Positions 16,639 through 25,962 are shown, counted from the first letter of the stretch. The stretch is 34,898 bases of DNA from Planctomycetota bacterium (GCA_021776775.1 JAJFFE010000040.1:1-34898), one strand, 5' to 3'. Program-made: numbers and translations. The notes: a model not told the origin generated them from the sequence alone.

Positions 16639-17262
16639 ATGACCGAACGAACTTCGACCTCGACGACGCTGAACGTCGCTCCGGCGACGGTTGAAGCGTG
16701 GCTGCCCGAGGTCTACGACCAACTCGAGCGTCTGGCGCAGCGCCTGCTCCGGCAGGAACGGATGGGGCACACCCTGGAGCCGTCGGCGCTAGTCCACGAG
16801 GCATACCTGAAGCTGAGTCGCGGTCAAACGCCGGACTTCAACGACCGGCGCCACTTCGTCGCGATTGCCGCGCGCACCATGCGACAAGTTTTGGTGAATC
16901 ACGCGGAGAAGCGACACGCCGCCAAGCGCGGCGGTGACTGGGATCGGGTCGACCTCGACCATGTCGTGGACCTCTTCGAGGATCGCTCCGCCGACGTCAT
17001 CGCCCTCGACGAGGCCCTCGGCCAGTTGGCCGCCCTCGACCCGACGCAGGCACAAATAGTCGAACTTCGCTTTTTTGGAGGACTCACGGTGGCGGAAGCT
17101 TCGTCGGTTCTCGGCATCCCTCAGCGGACAGTCGAACGAGAATGGGCAATGGCCCGCGCGTGGTTGAGGCGCGTGATCACGACTCCCAGTCCTGAGCGAG
17201 ATGCGAGCACAGATCATGGATCGCTGGAATCAGATCAAGAGGGCGTTCTTCGTAGCGCGTGA
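16639..17262 (+). CDS. ECF-type RNA polymerase sigma factor
   Basis: 207 residues. It has a sigma-70 region 2-like part (PSALVHEAYLKLSRG...RRHFVAIAARTMRQVLVNHA) and a region 4 helix-turn-helix (LTVAEASSVLGIPQRTVEREWAMARAWLRR). The pattern is that of the TIGR02999 group of ECF factors, which I know mostly from planctomycetes and acidobacteria, often next to Ser/Thr kinases. No anti-sigma factor is encoded beside it; instead the kinase gene overlaps its end. The ATG at 16639 is preceded by GAAAGG and fits the family better than an upstream start. Control of its activity by the kinase is an inference from context. Confidence 0.92.
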   Translation: MTERTSTSTTLNVAPATVEAWLPEVYDQLERLAQRLLRQERMGHTLEPSALVHEAYLKLSRGQTPDFNDRRHFVAIAARTMRQVLVNHAEKRHAAKRGGDWDRVDLDHVVDLFEDRSADVIALDEALGQLAALDPTQAQIVELRFFGGLTVAEASSVLGIPQRTVEREWAMARAWLRRVITTPSPERDASTDHGSLESDQEGVLRSA

Positions 17263-19648
17263 CCTTCATGAAGAGGACCGATCTCGGTATCTCGAAGCGC
17301 TCCATCCTGCCGACATCGCAGACGATGTGCGGACGCTTCTCGAGGCAGATTCGGCCGACGACTATTTTCTCGATCCGCCAGGGTTCGGTCGCCTCTCCCC
17401 CGCTGATCTGCACGGCAATCTGACCTCAGCGCAGAGCGACTCTCCGTCGCGGCTAGTGATGCTTCCCGGGTCGTGGGTCGGCAACTACGAGTTGGTAGAG
17501 ACACTCGGAGTCGGAGGTATGGGCGAGGTTTACCGCGCTCGCCGAATCGACGGTCGCTTCGATCGCGACGTCGCCATCAAGATTCTCAAGCCCGGTCTCG
17601 AGACCGGGCCGGTCATGGCGCGATTTCATCGCGAATCCGAGGCATTGGCCCGCCTCGAACATCCGAACATCGCACGTCTGATCGACGCCGGAAGTCTCGA
17701 CGATCATCGACCGTACTTCGTCATGGAATGCGTCAACGGCGAGTCGATCGATGTCTACTGCGACCGATTGCACCTGACGGTCAAACAGCGACTGCAACTC
17801 TTGGTACCCGTTTTGGAAGCGGTCGCCGAGGCGCACCGCAATCTCGTCGTGCACCGCGATTTGAAGCCGAGCAACATCCTCGTCGCGACCGACGGTACGC
17901 CAAAGCTGCTCGATTTCGGAATCGCCAAACTGCTCGACCAAGAATCGGTCGGCACGACGGAGGTACCCGGCTTCAGCCCACTGACGCTCGAGTACGCCAG
18001 CCCCGAACAGATTCGCGGCGATCCGATCACCACGGCGTCCGACGTCTACTCCCTCGGTGTGGTCCTCCATCGACTCGTAGTCGGTGCAGAACCGTTCGAA
18101 CTCGGCGACTTGTCGCGACGCGACGCCGAAGCGCGAATCTGCGACGTCATTCCCCCACGCCCCGCGGTCATCCTAGAGCGCCAACCGAACGCCGACTTGC
18201 TTGCACAACGACGTTCGACAACGCTGGCCGGTTTGCGACGACAAGTCTCAGGCGATGTCGAAGCGTTGCTCGCAAAGGCGCTTCGCAAGACAACGGTCGA
18301 TCGCTACCCAAGTGTCGAGAGCATGTGTGCGGACGTCACCGCCATCATCGCAGGCGACGCGATACGCGCACGCGAAGGCCAGCTTGTCTATCGCCTTCGC
18401 CACATGGTCCGCCGTCACCGCCCGCTGTTCCTCGGCCTCGGTGTGGTCATCGTCGGGCTCACTGCCGCTCTGATCATCGCTCGAACGCAAGCGGGTCGCA
18501 TCACGTTCGAACGAGATCGCGCCGTGCAGGCGGGTAAGGAACTGAAGCAAGCAGGCAAGGAACTGGAAAGCGTCAACCAGTTCCTCGAGACCATGCTGCA
18601 GTCGCCGAACCCCACTGTCGACGGCCGTGACGTGACCGTGCTCGAGGTGCTGGAGAAGGCGGCTGCACGAGTCGACACAGAGCTGCGAGACTCGCCGAGA
18701 ACCGCCGCCACGGTACGCACGACGCTCGGCCGAACGTATCAATCGTTGGGCAACTACGACCGTGCTGCCGAACAGTTCCGCGCTGCGCTGGATCTGCGAC
18801 TAGAACACGAAGCGGACGATCCCGAACGGTTGGCGTGGAGCTACAACAACATGGGGCTCGTCCACTACACGAGGGGCGAATTCACTGAGGCGGTTGACTG
18901 CTTTCGCAAGTCGGTCGAACTCGACCAGGCAGCGTTCGGTGAAGACCACGCCGATACCGCCCAGGCCCTGAACAATCTCGCCTCCTCGCTGCATCGAGCC
19001 GGCAACCTGAAGGGCGCGCTCGACGCGAGCCAACGCGCCTTGGGAATCCGCGAACGGCTGCTCGGCGAGCGCAGCGTGGAGGTGGCCGAGAGCCTCAACA
19101 ATTTGGCGAACCTGCACCGGTCCCTCGGACATGACGCCGAAGCACGCACTGCGCTCGAACGCTCGGTCGCTATCCGCCAAGAGCGCTTGAGCAGCGATCA
19201 TCCGCTCGTGCACCAAAGTCTGATCAATCTCGCGGTTCTCGAAATGATGGCCGAGGAATACGAATCTGCACGAGGTCGTCTTACTCAAGCGCTCGCCGGA
19301 TATCGACGAACCCTCGGCGACGACCACCCGGATCTCGCCTATCCGTTGCTGCACCTCGGCAATATCGAACGGCTCGAAGGTAACTGGGAGCGCGCCGCGG
19401 AGCGATTCGACGAAGCGCTTCGGTTGCGAACACAAGCGTTCCCAGCGGGGCACCGCCTCGTGGCGTACGCCGAGTGTTACGCCGCGCTGGCTCAGCTTCA
19501 CTTCGACAACAAGAGTTCTGCGCGGTCGACGCTCGAAACCCATCTGCCGATCATGCAAGAGTGGCTGGGTCCCGAACACCCGCGCTGCCTCGAACTAACC
19601 GAAGCGCTCGATCAAGCGAGAATCACCGAAGCGAGCGACCGCCGCTAG
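17201..19648 (+). CDS. transmembrane Ser/Thr protein kinase with TPR repeats
   Basis: 815 residues. After about 90 residues of helical N terminus typical of sigma-linked kinases comes a PknB-like kinase domain: glycine loop GVGGMGEVY (103-111), Lys127, Glu145, catalytic HRDLKPSN with Asp220, and DFG with Asp238. A single membrane helix (about 408-428) follows, then at least six TPR units with a period of about 42 residues, of kinesin-light-chain type, predicted outside the membrane. It starts inside the sigma factor gene, overlapping by 62 bp; ATGs at 17201 and 17216 are both possible, the first with GAGCGAG before it. The pair probably forms a signalling module in which TPRs sense or dock and the kinase acts on the sigma factor or its regulators; substrates are unknown. 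Confidence 0.93.
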   Translation: MRAQIMDRWNQIKRAFFVARDLHEEDRSRYLEALHPADIADDVRTLLEADSADDYFLDPPGFGRLSPADLHGNLTSAQSDSPSRLVMLPGSWVGNYELVETLGVGGMGEVYRARRIDGRFDRDVAIKILKPGLETGPVMARFHRESEALARLEHPNIARLIDAGSLDDHRPYFVMECVNGESIDVYCDRLHLTVKQRLQLLVPVLEAVAEAHRNLVVHRDLKPSNILVATDGTPKLLDFGIAKLLDQESVGTTEVPGFSPLTLEYASPEQIRGDPITTASDVYSLGVVLHRLVVGAEPFELGDLSRRDAEARICDVIPPRPAVILERQPNADLLAQRRSTTLAGLRRQVSGDVEALLAKALRKTTVDRYPSVESMCADVTAIIAGDAIRAREGQLVYRLRHMVRRHRPLFLGLGVVIVGLTAALIIARTQAGRITFERDRAVQAGKELKQAGKELESVNQFLETMLQSPNPTVDGRDVTVLEVLEKAAARVDTELRDSPRTAATVRTTLGRTYQSLGNYDRAAEQFRAALDLRLEHEADDPERLAWSYNNMGLVHYTRGEFTEAVDCFRKSVELDQAAFGEDHADTAQALNNLASSLHRAGNLKGALDASQRALGIRERLLGERSVEVAESLNNLANLHRSLGHDAEARTALERSVAIRQERLSSDHPLVHQSLINLAVLEMMAEEYESARGRLTQALAGYRRTLGDDHPDLAYPLLHLGNIERLEGNWERAAERFDEALRLRTQAFPAGHRLVAYAECYAALAQLHFDNKSSARSTLETHLPIMQEWLGPEHPRCLELTEALDQARITEASDRR

Positions 19649-19735
19649 CTAGAGGTGCGGACTATTCATCAGGCGAAGCCGCGCAGGCTGCAATTCTCGT
19701 GAAGATCAAGGCGCGACGCCGACGTCGACCAGTGG

Positions 19736-20236
19736 CTAGTCGATGGTCTGCGCGATGAGCTTTTCCCAGTTCTCCGCCGCTCGCACCGCCGCGTCGCGGC
19801 GGCGAATGCGTTCGATGACTGGCTCGACCAGGACTCGCCGGCGAGTGATTTCGCAGATGTGCTTGTCGAGCACCTCGTTGCCGAGCGTGCGATCGGCGAG
19901 TTCGCGAAGAAGGTCCGGCGAGTACTCGGGTTTGAAGAGGTACCGGCAGACGCCGAACTCCCGCAGGGTCGCGAAACATCGCTCCGTCTTGGTCGAGACG
20001 GTCGGCAAGACCGGGATGGGTTCGGCCCCGAAGTTCGTTCGCAACCAGCGCAGGATGTCATCAGCAGACATGTCGGGCAGGGTGTAGTCGAGCACGATCA
20101 AGTCCGGCCGCTCATCGAGAATGCAGGTGATCGCTTCGCTGCCGTAGATCGCCGTCTTCGTTTCGTGCCCACCGAGGTACAACGCGGCACTGAAGAGGGC
20201 GCGGAAGATGGGTTGGTCGTCGACGATCAGAATCAA
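19736..20236 (-). CDS. single-domain response regulator
   Basis: 166 residues. A CheY-like receiver with acidic pair Asp6/Asp7, phospho-acceptor Asp50 (IVLDYTLPD), Thr79 or Ser81 and Lys102, followed by a helical tail of about 45 residues with no output domain. The start is TTG, forced by the position of the first beta strand (ILIVDDQ). No kinase lies beside it, so its partner is unknown. It might act by protein-protein contact, like CheY or Spo0F. Confidence 0.85.
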   Translation of the reverse strand: MILIVDDQPIFRALFSAALYLGGHETKTAIYGSEAITCILDERPDLIVLDYTLPDMSADDILRWLRTNFGAEPIPVLPTVSTKTERCFATLREFGVCRYLFKPEYSPDLLRELADRTLGNEVLDKHICEITRRRVLVEPVIERIRRRDAAVRAAENWEKLIAQTID

Positions 20237-20383
20237 CGGGGTCTCGCGTCTCGGTCGGCGTCAGAGAATCCACGGACTGCGATTCGACCCAGAGGCTAGC
20301 CCCAGGGAACGGTCCGGATAAGAGTAGGATGGCGCCGGGGTGCTCGGCAACGGACCGCGTCGACGATGCGATTGGGAAAGGGC

Positions 20384-20788
20384 TTACGTCGCGTCCTCGG
20401 TCGTGTCCGCGCGGACTGCGAGCGCCGCAAAGACCCACCCCAGGATGAACAGCACGCCTCCGATGGGAACGACCCTGCCGAGCCACGTCTGACCGGTCAG
20501 CGTCATGGTGTAGAGACTGCCGCTAAAAATGATGATACCGACGAAGAAGGCGACACTGGCGCGTCCCGCCCACGCGCTCCGCGGCCCCGACGCTCGAGTC
20601 CAACACGCAAGCCACAGTGTGGCCAGAACGTGGTAGACGTGATACTGAACCCCGGTGTGCCACCAGCCGAGCGCTTGCTCACTCACGCGCTCTTTCAATG
20701 CGTGCGCCCCGAACGCACCGAGGATCACGGCGAGCGCTCCGAACAGGCAGGCGACGAACGCAACGCGGCTTCCGCTAGACGTGGACAT
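20384..20788 (-). CDS. DUF423 family membrane protein
   Basis: 134 residues with four predicted membrane helices. The signatures GAFGAHAL near residue 25, YHxYH in the second helix, FSGSLYTMTLTG and PIGG are those of the DUF423 (YgdD/TMEM256-like) family. The family is widespread, and its function is not established. It lies 40 bp after the downstream methyltransferase gene on the same strand and may be co-transcribed with it. Confidence 0.92.
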   Translation of the reverse strand: MSTSSGSRVAFVACLFGALAVILGAFGAHALKERVSEQALGWWHTGVQYHVYHVLATLWLACWTRASGPRSAWAGRASVAFFVGIIIFSGSLYTMTLTGQTWLGRVVPIGGVLFILGWVFAALAVRADTTEDAT

Positions 20789-20827
20789 GGGTCTCTTTCA
20801 CTGCGTGCGTTTGTTACTGCGGCTGGT

Positions 20828-22039
20828 TCAGGACGACAATCGCGGACTGTGCACGTGGAACAACCACTCACAGACTTCGTTCTCGTTGCGGCCGGGTAGC
20901 GTCTTGTAGTTGCGACCGGCGCCGGTGCTCGACACTCGTCCGTCGGCATCGCTTCGAAACCGTCGGTACGGAATCTCGGTCAACACGTGACCGAGTTTCG
21001 ATTCGGCGACACCGGCGTACTCGGCCAACATCTCGCGAAACTCGTCGCCGCTGATGATGCCTTCTTCGCTGTAGCTGATAACGACGCGCGGCACTTGGAT
21101 AGAACGCAGGATACTTCGGAACGCGTCGCGACACTCGGTACCCCGCTGGCTACACAGCGGAGACGCCTTGTCTTTCCAGGGGACCAGACCGGTCTTGCCG
21201 TAGATGGTCGCTTCGAACGCGGCGAGATCATCACACCGTATGGCGCGGACCAAGACTTCGAACATGTGAAAGTTCGCCGCATACTGGCGATTGTTGTACG
21301 GCGGATCGAGGTAGAGCAAGTCCGCACGAACCTCCGGGGCGTACTCGATCGCGTCGCCGAGGTGCGCTTTCCCCTTGGGCCCCGAGGGAATGTCCGGTAG
21401 CGAAAACTCGAGCGCGCCGTGGGCGTTGGACTGCCACTTCTTCAGGTACGCACCGTACGTTCCGCTGATGTTCGCTCGACGGTCGGCGGCGTTGATCAGG
21501 ATCGCCGTCAGCAGATCCCGTTCGAGATCGTCGATCCACTCCCGGGCTGACCAGTCACGAACCCGCGCTACAAACGCGTCGATGCGGCCGGCGATCTCGG
21601 GTTTGAAGTATCCTCGGCCGGCGTCACCGGCGGTCGAGTATTGCCGTGTGAACAACCCGTCTTCGGCGTCGATCCCGCCGGCATCGGCACTCACCTGGAG
21701 GTAACTCAAGACAGTGAGAGTCGGCTGCCACCGTCCGGGCAGCGCGGGTAGCTGACGAGGCACGGCGTCGATCTCCGGCAAGTCGAGCTGCTCACGCAAG
21801 GCGCGAAACGACGGGGGACGAGTCATCTCCAGGTAAATCCGCTGAAACACGTGCGAACTCTCCATGAGATCGCACCCCAGCACGCGGTATCCGTCTTGGC
21901 GGAAATAACGAGAGACGACGCCGCTGCCGGCGAACAAGTCGCAAACGGTTCCACCGCTGCTGCCGGCGTCAAAGCCTATCGACTTCGCGGCCTCGACAAT
22001 GCGCGGCAGAAGCTTCGACTTGTTGCCGAGGTACCGCAT
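20828..22039 (-). CDS. D12-class N6-adenine DNA methyltransferase (first of a tandem pair by position)
   Basis: 403 residues. The N terminus RYLGNKSKLLP and SAM-binding motif CDLFAGSGVVSRYF (from residue 33), then catalytic motif IV DPPY at Asp245 (LYLDPPYNNRQY), are the marks of Dam/D12-type adenine methyltransferases. The 200 residues between them would hold the target recognition region. It begins 6 bp after the second methyltransferase gene ends. No restriction endonuclease gene is adjacent. Possible roles are an orphan epigenetic enzyme, half of an enzyme pair for an asymmetric site, or part of a defence system whose other part has been lost or is unrecognised. DNA rather than RNA as substrate is inferred from the family. 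Confidence 0.87.
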   Translation of the reverse strand: MRYLGNKSKLLPRIVEAAKSIGFDAGSSGGTVCDLFAGSGVVSRYFRQDGYRVLGCDLMESSHVFQRIYLEMTRPPSFRALREQLDLPEIDAVPRQLPALPGRWQPTLTVLSYLQVSADAGGIDAEDGLFTRQYSTAGDAGRGYFKPEIAGRIDAFVARVRDWSAREWIDDLERDLLTAILINAADRRANISGTYGAYLKKWQSNAHGALEFSLPDIPSGPKGKAHLGDAIEYAPEVRADLLYLDPPYNNRQYAANFHMFEVLVRAIRCDDLAAFEATIYGKTGLVPWKDKASPLCSQRGTECRDAFRSILRSIQVPRVVISYSEEGIISGDEFREMLAEYAGVAESKLGHVLTEIPYRRFRSDADGRVSSTGAGRNYKTLPGRNENEVCEWLFHVHSPRLSS

Positions 22040-22045
22040 GGCCGC

Positions 22046-23446
22046 CTACGCAGTGTCGCAGAGAACGAGGACTTCTCGCACACTGCGGTTGGAGTCGCCC
22101 TGCCCCGAGTGCATCAGTTCGCGCTGGCGCACTTCGACCGCCGGGTAGTAGTCGCGGAAGAGTTCCATGAAGCGCGACTCGGGCGGGAGATCGCCGTCTT
22201 TGGCGTGGGTGCGCCAGCTCTTCAACAACAACCCGCTGTCGGGAGAGTACGACACGAGCAGCTTCGCCCCGAGGTTCGCGCTCGCTTCGACCACTTCTCG
22301 AAACGCGCCTTCGACTCGCTCGCTCTTGCAGAAGTCGGACTGGAACCGGTGCTCCCGTGCCGGGTATCGCCCCTTGGTCAAGTGACCCCCGCGCATCTCG
22401 AGCTCTGGATAGTCGTAGCTGACCAACGTCTCGAGCACGTGGTAGAAGCGCGAGTAGTTGTCAGACGTGTACGGTGGGTCCATGTAGACCAAGTTCACCT
22501 CGCCGGGTGCCAGCGGTCCGTCGGCGCCGATCAACTCGCCTGCCGTCCCGTTCCAGACGCGGTTGTCGGGCGAGAAGCGGGGACTCCCGCCCCACTCGCG
22601 ACGAATCGCGTCGAGAGCGCGGTAGAACTCCAACTCGATATCGATCGAGCGGCGTCGCGAGACAGCCAATAGCTCCGAGTCACGCCCCACGGCGCGCGGC
22701 TGAGCGAAGTGACTCGTGCCCGAGGTCGACGTCGAACACGCCTGCACCAACGCGGCAAGGTAGAGGTCACGCTTGCGTTCGGCTTGCGGGTCGCTGTCCG
22801 GTATGGCGTCGATGGCGGCACGCAAGGAGTCGATCACCATCGACTGCTTGAGACCGAAGTAGACGCCTTGGTAGTACAGAGTCATCAACGCGTAGGGACG
22901 CGTACCGCCACTCTGCCGTCGTTCACTCAACAACGCACCGTACTGATCCGCGAGCGGTTGATACCACTTGGACGAGTTTACGCTCGCTTCTTCTTCGGAG
23001 AGCGGAGCGTGCGCCAGGAGGTCGCGGTACTCTTCGGTGGCGTCACCGGCGTCGCGGCCCGCGAGCTCTTGGATCACACCGGGGAGTAGTCGGGCTTCAC
23101 CTTCGAATGCGACCGGGGCGAGTTCACGCAGGCGAGCAAAGTTTTCCTCGAACGCGGTCGAGAGATCCTCTTCGGGATCGAGATACTCCAGCGCTTCGAC
23201 CCACGACGCGTCACCGAGCAGATACGCGCTAGCGACGACCGAAGAAAATCGTTGCACGTCGTTGGCGTAGATGCGGTAGCGCGCGGACAGCGCGCGGCCG
23301 ACTACCGACGTCCCCGCGCACAAGTCGAGCACCGTGTCACCGGGTGCGATCAAATCTTCGACGGCGCCTTGAATGAAGTCGGGTACGAGTCGCGTCTTCG
23401 CGCCCATGTACCACAGTGTCCGCAGGTTTTCGTTCATCGCGACCAT
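22046..23446 (-). CDS. D12-class N6-adenine DNA methyltransferase (second of the pair)
   Basis: 466 residues, of the same general type as its neighbour but clearly divergent. It starts with LWYMGAKTRLVP, has SAM motif VLDLCAGTSVVG (from residue 39) and catalytic DPPY at Asp323 (YMDPPYTSDNYSRFYH). The region between the motifs is about 280 residues, longer than in the other enzyme. It lies 9 bp after the SRPBCC gene and 6 bp before the other methyltransferase, so the three are probably one transcript. ATG codons at 23446 and 23437 are both usable. Recognition sequence unknown. Confidence 0.87.
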   Translation of the reverse strand: MVAMNENLRTLWYMGAKTRLVPDFIQGAVEDLIAPGDTVLDLCAGTSVVGRALSARYRIYANDVQRFSSVVASAYLLGDASWVEALEYLDPEEDLSTAFEENFARLRELAPVAFEGEARLLPGVIQELAGRDAGDATEEYRDLLAHAPLSEEEASVNSSKWYQPLADQYGALLSERRQSGGTRPYALMTLYYQGVYFGLKQSMVIDSLRAAIDAIPDSDPQAERKRDLYLAALVQACSTSTSGTSHFAQPRAVGRDSELLAVSRRRSIDIELEFYRALDAIRREWGGSPRFSPDNRVWNGTAGELIGADGPLAPGEVNLVYMDPPYTSDNYSRFYHVLETLVSYDYPELEMRGGHLTKGRYPAREHRFQSDFCKSERVEGAFREVVEASANLGAKLLVSYSPDSGLLLKSWRTHAKDGDLPPESRFMELFRDYYPAVEVRQRELMHSGQGDSNRSVREVLVLCDTA

Positions 23447-23455
23447 GGATGGTGC

Positions 23456-23920
23456 TCACACTTCAGACCAGCGGTCTTCGCTGACGTTTTCACAGGCCTC
23501 GCGCAGGTTCACCAAGAACTCTCGTTGGAACTGCGTCAGCCAACGAACGAACGAATCCGTCGTCACGAAGCGCGCACCGAATCCAGAGAACTGCGACGCG
23601 AAATTGATCTCGGTTCCACGCCCCTTCGGCGTAAAGCTGAGCACGAACTCGACTCGAAGAGTCAGGTAGCTATCGCTCCAACATAGTTCCGCCCCAGTCT
23701 CGACTCGTTCGACCTTGCCGCCGCCGAGAAACGGACGAGCGCGCTTGGGATACGTCAGACGAAATCGATGACCCTCGGCAAAACCAGGCTTGCCCTTCCA
23801 CGTCGCCGCGACCAGAGCGCGATTCCAGTCTGGCCACTTCTCTAGTGACGTCACGCGGTGCCATACCGCAGCGGGCGGCGCGTTGATCCAACTCGTTTCA
23901 CGCACCGTGAAGATCCTCAT
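23456..23920 (-). CDS. SRPBCC (START-like) domain protein
   Basis: 154 residues. The opening ETSWINAPPAAVWHRVTSLEKWPDWNRAL and the run of beta strands leading to a long C-terminal helix (FVRWLTQFQREFLVNLREACEN) fit the polyketide cyclase/dehydrase branch of the SRPBCC fold, which makes a hydrophobic pocket for a small ligand. No catalytic residues can be assigned. It appears to be first in the operon with the two DNA methyltransferases; the connection may be incidental. Confidence 0.85.
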   Translation of the reverse strand: MRIFTVRETSWINAPPAAVWHRVTSLEKWPDWNRALVAATWKGKPGFAEGHRFRLTYPKRARPFLGGGKVERVETGAELCWSDSYLTLRVEFVLSFTPKGRGTEINFASQFSGFGARFVTTDSFVRWLTQFQREFLVNLREACENVSEDRWSEV

Positions 23921-24180
23921 CGTTGCACTCCGTCATCCCGCGGTTCGGTTGGGCAAAACGCGCTCTACGCGACGTTGGGCACGCTTCGGTGAGAACGATT
24001 GGCGGGAGGACAGTCGGGGCGCGCACGAAAAGTCAGAGGCACGGTCCCGGCTATGAGGCGGTCGCCATTGTGTGACGTGGTCATCTGGTGTCAAGTTGTG
24101 AGACGACGGAGCTTCGCCTCCTTTGCGTCTCCGGCGCGCGCAAAGAGCGAAGGCCGGCAGCGACGCCGCGCTGCAACCGC

Positions 24181-24909
24181 TCACCACCGCCCGCGATGCA
24201 CCACCTCGTCGAGCGGCAGCCGCGACCGAAACGTCGGCGCCTCTTCGGGGGAATCGACCTCGTAGCCCAGCGGAATCAGTAACGCCACGCGGTATCCCGC
24301 GGGTACGCCGAGCAGCCGGCGAGCGCGCGCCTCGCCGAACCCTTCCATCGGGCAACTCGCCACTCCACGCGCGGTTGCCGAGAGCAACATGTGATCGGCG
24401 ACGAACATGGCCTGTCGCGTCGCCCAACCCGCGGGGTTCGCAGCGGGAAACTCCGGCATCGGTTTGAAACGACCCAAGAGCCGCGTCAGACACCCTTTCG
24501 CCCAGCCGAGCACGCCGAGTGGACCACGCGCAAACGTCAGTCGCACGACGCGGCGCATGAATCCGACGTACCGGTCGTCGATCGCGCCGGCCTCGAGGTC
24601 ACGTTGAATGACGTCGTCGAGGTGACGCAAGTCGGAACGTAGATCGACGACCAACGCGACGGTGACCGGCGCTTCGAGAATTTGGCGCTGATCGAACGCA
24701 GCCCGGGAGAGCGCGGCTCGGAGGTCTCCCCGCACCACCACGAAATGCGTCGGCTGCAGGTTGTAGCCACTCGGAGCGCGCTGGGCGTCGGCAAGGATGG
24801 CTTGAACTGCGTCGTCGCCAAGCTCACGGTCCGAGAAGTTCCGCACGGATCTTCGAGAACAGATGATCTGAGTCAGCACCGCAGGGGATTGGACCGGTTC
24901 GGTATTCAC
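24181..24909 (-). CDS. nitroreductase family FMN oxidoreductase
   Basis: 242 residues. RRSVRNFSDREL near the N terminus and APSGYNLQPTHFVVV at about 45-59 form the FMN phosphate and isoalloxazine site of the nitroreductase family. GVASCPMEGF in the C-terminal half matches the family's second FMN region. Such enzymes use NAD(P)H to reduce nitroaromatics, quinones or flavins; the natural substrate is unknown. It is transcribed divergently from the small gene at 25040. About 260 bp without a gene separate it from the SRPBCC gene downstream. Confidence 0.92.
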   Translation of the reverse strand: MNTEPVQSPAVLTQIICSRRSVRNFSDRELGDDAVQAILADAQRAPSGYNLQPTHFVVVRGDLRAALSRAAFDQRQILEAPVTVALVVDLRSDLRHLDDVIQRDLEAGAIDDRYVGFMRRVVRLTFARGPLGVLGWAKGCLTRLLGRFKPMPEFPAANPAGWATRQAMFVADHMLLSATARGVASCPMEGFGEARARRLLGVPAGYRVALLIPLGYEVDSPEEAPTFRSRLPLDEVVHRGRW

Positions 24910-25039
24910 GACATGCCTCTATCTCGGCGAGATCGGCACGTTTATGGAATTAAACCGTGCCGCGGTGTTGCGCAGTTTCCTGGGGAGGGTCATCCTTCGA
25001 AGCAGCATAATTCCCTGCCTCCAGAAGGTGACACCCGAA

Positions 25040-25444
25040 GTGCCGAATGTCCTGCCTCACGTTCAAGCGATCGTATTGTGCGACCACATCTACCGTGACG
25101 ACGAGACGGGTAAGTGCGTCATCGCAGGGACGTTCAACCGGGTGTATCTGAACGAGTTCCCCGGGCAGTACCAACCGGCCTCGATCTACCTGAACCTCAG
25201 TGACTTTCACGGGAGCCACACGATACGCTTCCGCTTCGTACGACTGACAGATCAGCAAACGCTCGACGAGAGCCCAGGGTTCGATCTGAGTCACGACGAT
25301 CGCCGCGAACACCACGAGTGCATCTTCGACCTACCGCCGCTCGAATTCCCCGAGCCCGGCCGCTACACGCTGGAGATCCTGTACGACGAAGAGCCGATCG
25401 GTCACGCCGACGTCGAAGCGTTGATCATTCCGAATCAAGAGTGA
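25040..25444 (+). CDS. small conserved protein, DUF6941-like
   Basis: 134 residues from a GTG at 25040, preceded by AAGGTG at a suitable distance. The sequence VQAIVLCDHIYRDDETGKCVIAGTFNRVYLNEFPGQY, then beta strands ending YTLEILYDEEPIGHADVEALII, resembles the small bacterial family I know as DUF6941; this is from memory. A longer reading from the ATG at 24944 adds 32 residues that do not look like the family. Function unknown. Its 3' end overlaps the convergent gene at 25435 by 10 bp. Confidence 0.75.
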   Translation: MPNVLPHVQAIVLCDHIYRDDETGKCVIAGTFNRVYLNEFPGQYQPASIYLNLSDFHGSHTIRFRFVRLTDQQTLDESPGFDLSHDDRREHHECIFDLPPLEFPEPGRYTLEILYDEEPIGHADVEALIIPNQE

Positions 25445-25890
25445 GCAGGCGGATCGTCCTCGACCGCGGCTGCAGGTTCGGACACAGAGTGTTCAGCCTC
25501 ACCGCCTTCGGAAGCACTGCCTTCAGTAGCACCGTCTTTGACCGCACCGCTTTCAGGACTCGCGTCTCCCGGACTTGACTCGACTCCGCCCGAGCTGCCG
25601 CTGGCAACCGCTGGCTTCGCAGCACTCGCGATGCGTTGAAACTTTCCGCGCAGGATCGCGATCTTTCCCGGCTTCAATCCGACGAGGTGCTTTTCCAGCA
25701 AGTCTTCTCGACCGTGGCGTGCCAACAGCGACGTCACCCGTGCCGAGAGCTTCGGGCTCGGATCGCGAATCGCGATGGCGATCCGCTCGACGTCGGCCGC
25801 GACGAGTTGCGTCCGCAGCGTCTTGAAGATCTCACGCTTCTCTCGCCCGCTCGCGGCGAGGAACGCTTCGAGCTGTTGCTGTTTTTCCAT
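25435..25890 (-). CDS. hypothetical protein with acidic low-complexity tail
   Basis: 151 residues from the ATG at 25890, chosen because GAGGAA lies seven bases upstream. The first 95 residues are helical and charged, with one stretch (VERIAIAIRDPSPKLSARVTSLLARHG) reminiscent of a HEAT repeat. The last 55 are rich in Ser, Gly, Glu and Ala and likely disordered. I do not recognise a family. The leader contains a 14-bp tandem triplication. Confidence 0.7.
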   Translation of the reverse strand: MEKQQQLEAFLAASGREKREIFKTLRTQLVAADVERIAIAIRDPSPKLSARVTSLLARHGREDLLEKHLVGLKPGKIAILRGKFQRIASAAKPAVASGSSGGVESSPGDASPESGAVKDGATEGSASEGGEAEHSVSEPAAAVEDDPPAHS

Positions 25891-25920
25891 GACGCGTTCC
25901 TCTGTGTTCAGTTGGTTCGG

Positions 25921-25962
25921 CACAGCACGGTTCCCACAGCACGGTTCCCACAGCACAGTTCG
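25921..25962. repeat. 14-bp tandem repeat, three copies
   Basis: CACAGCACGGTTCC occurs at 25921 and 25935 exactly, and a third copy at 25949 with differences in its second half. The array lies 31 bp upstream of the start of the 151-residue gene, in its leader or promoter. It may be a slippage product or binding sites on successive helical faces. Confidence 0.85.
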
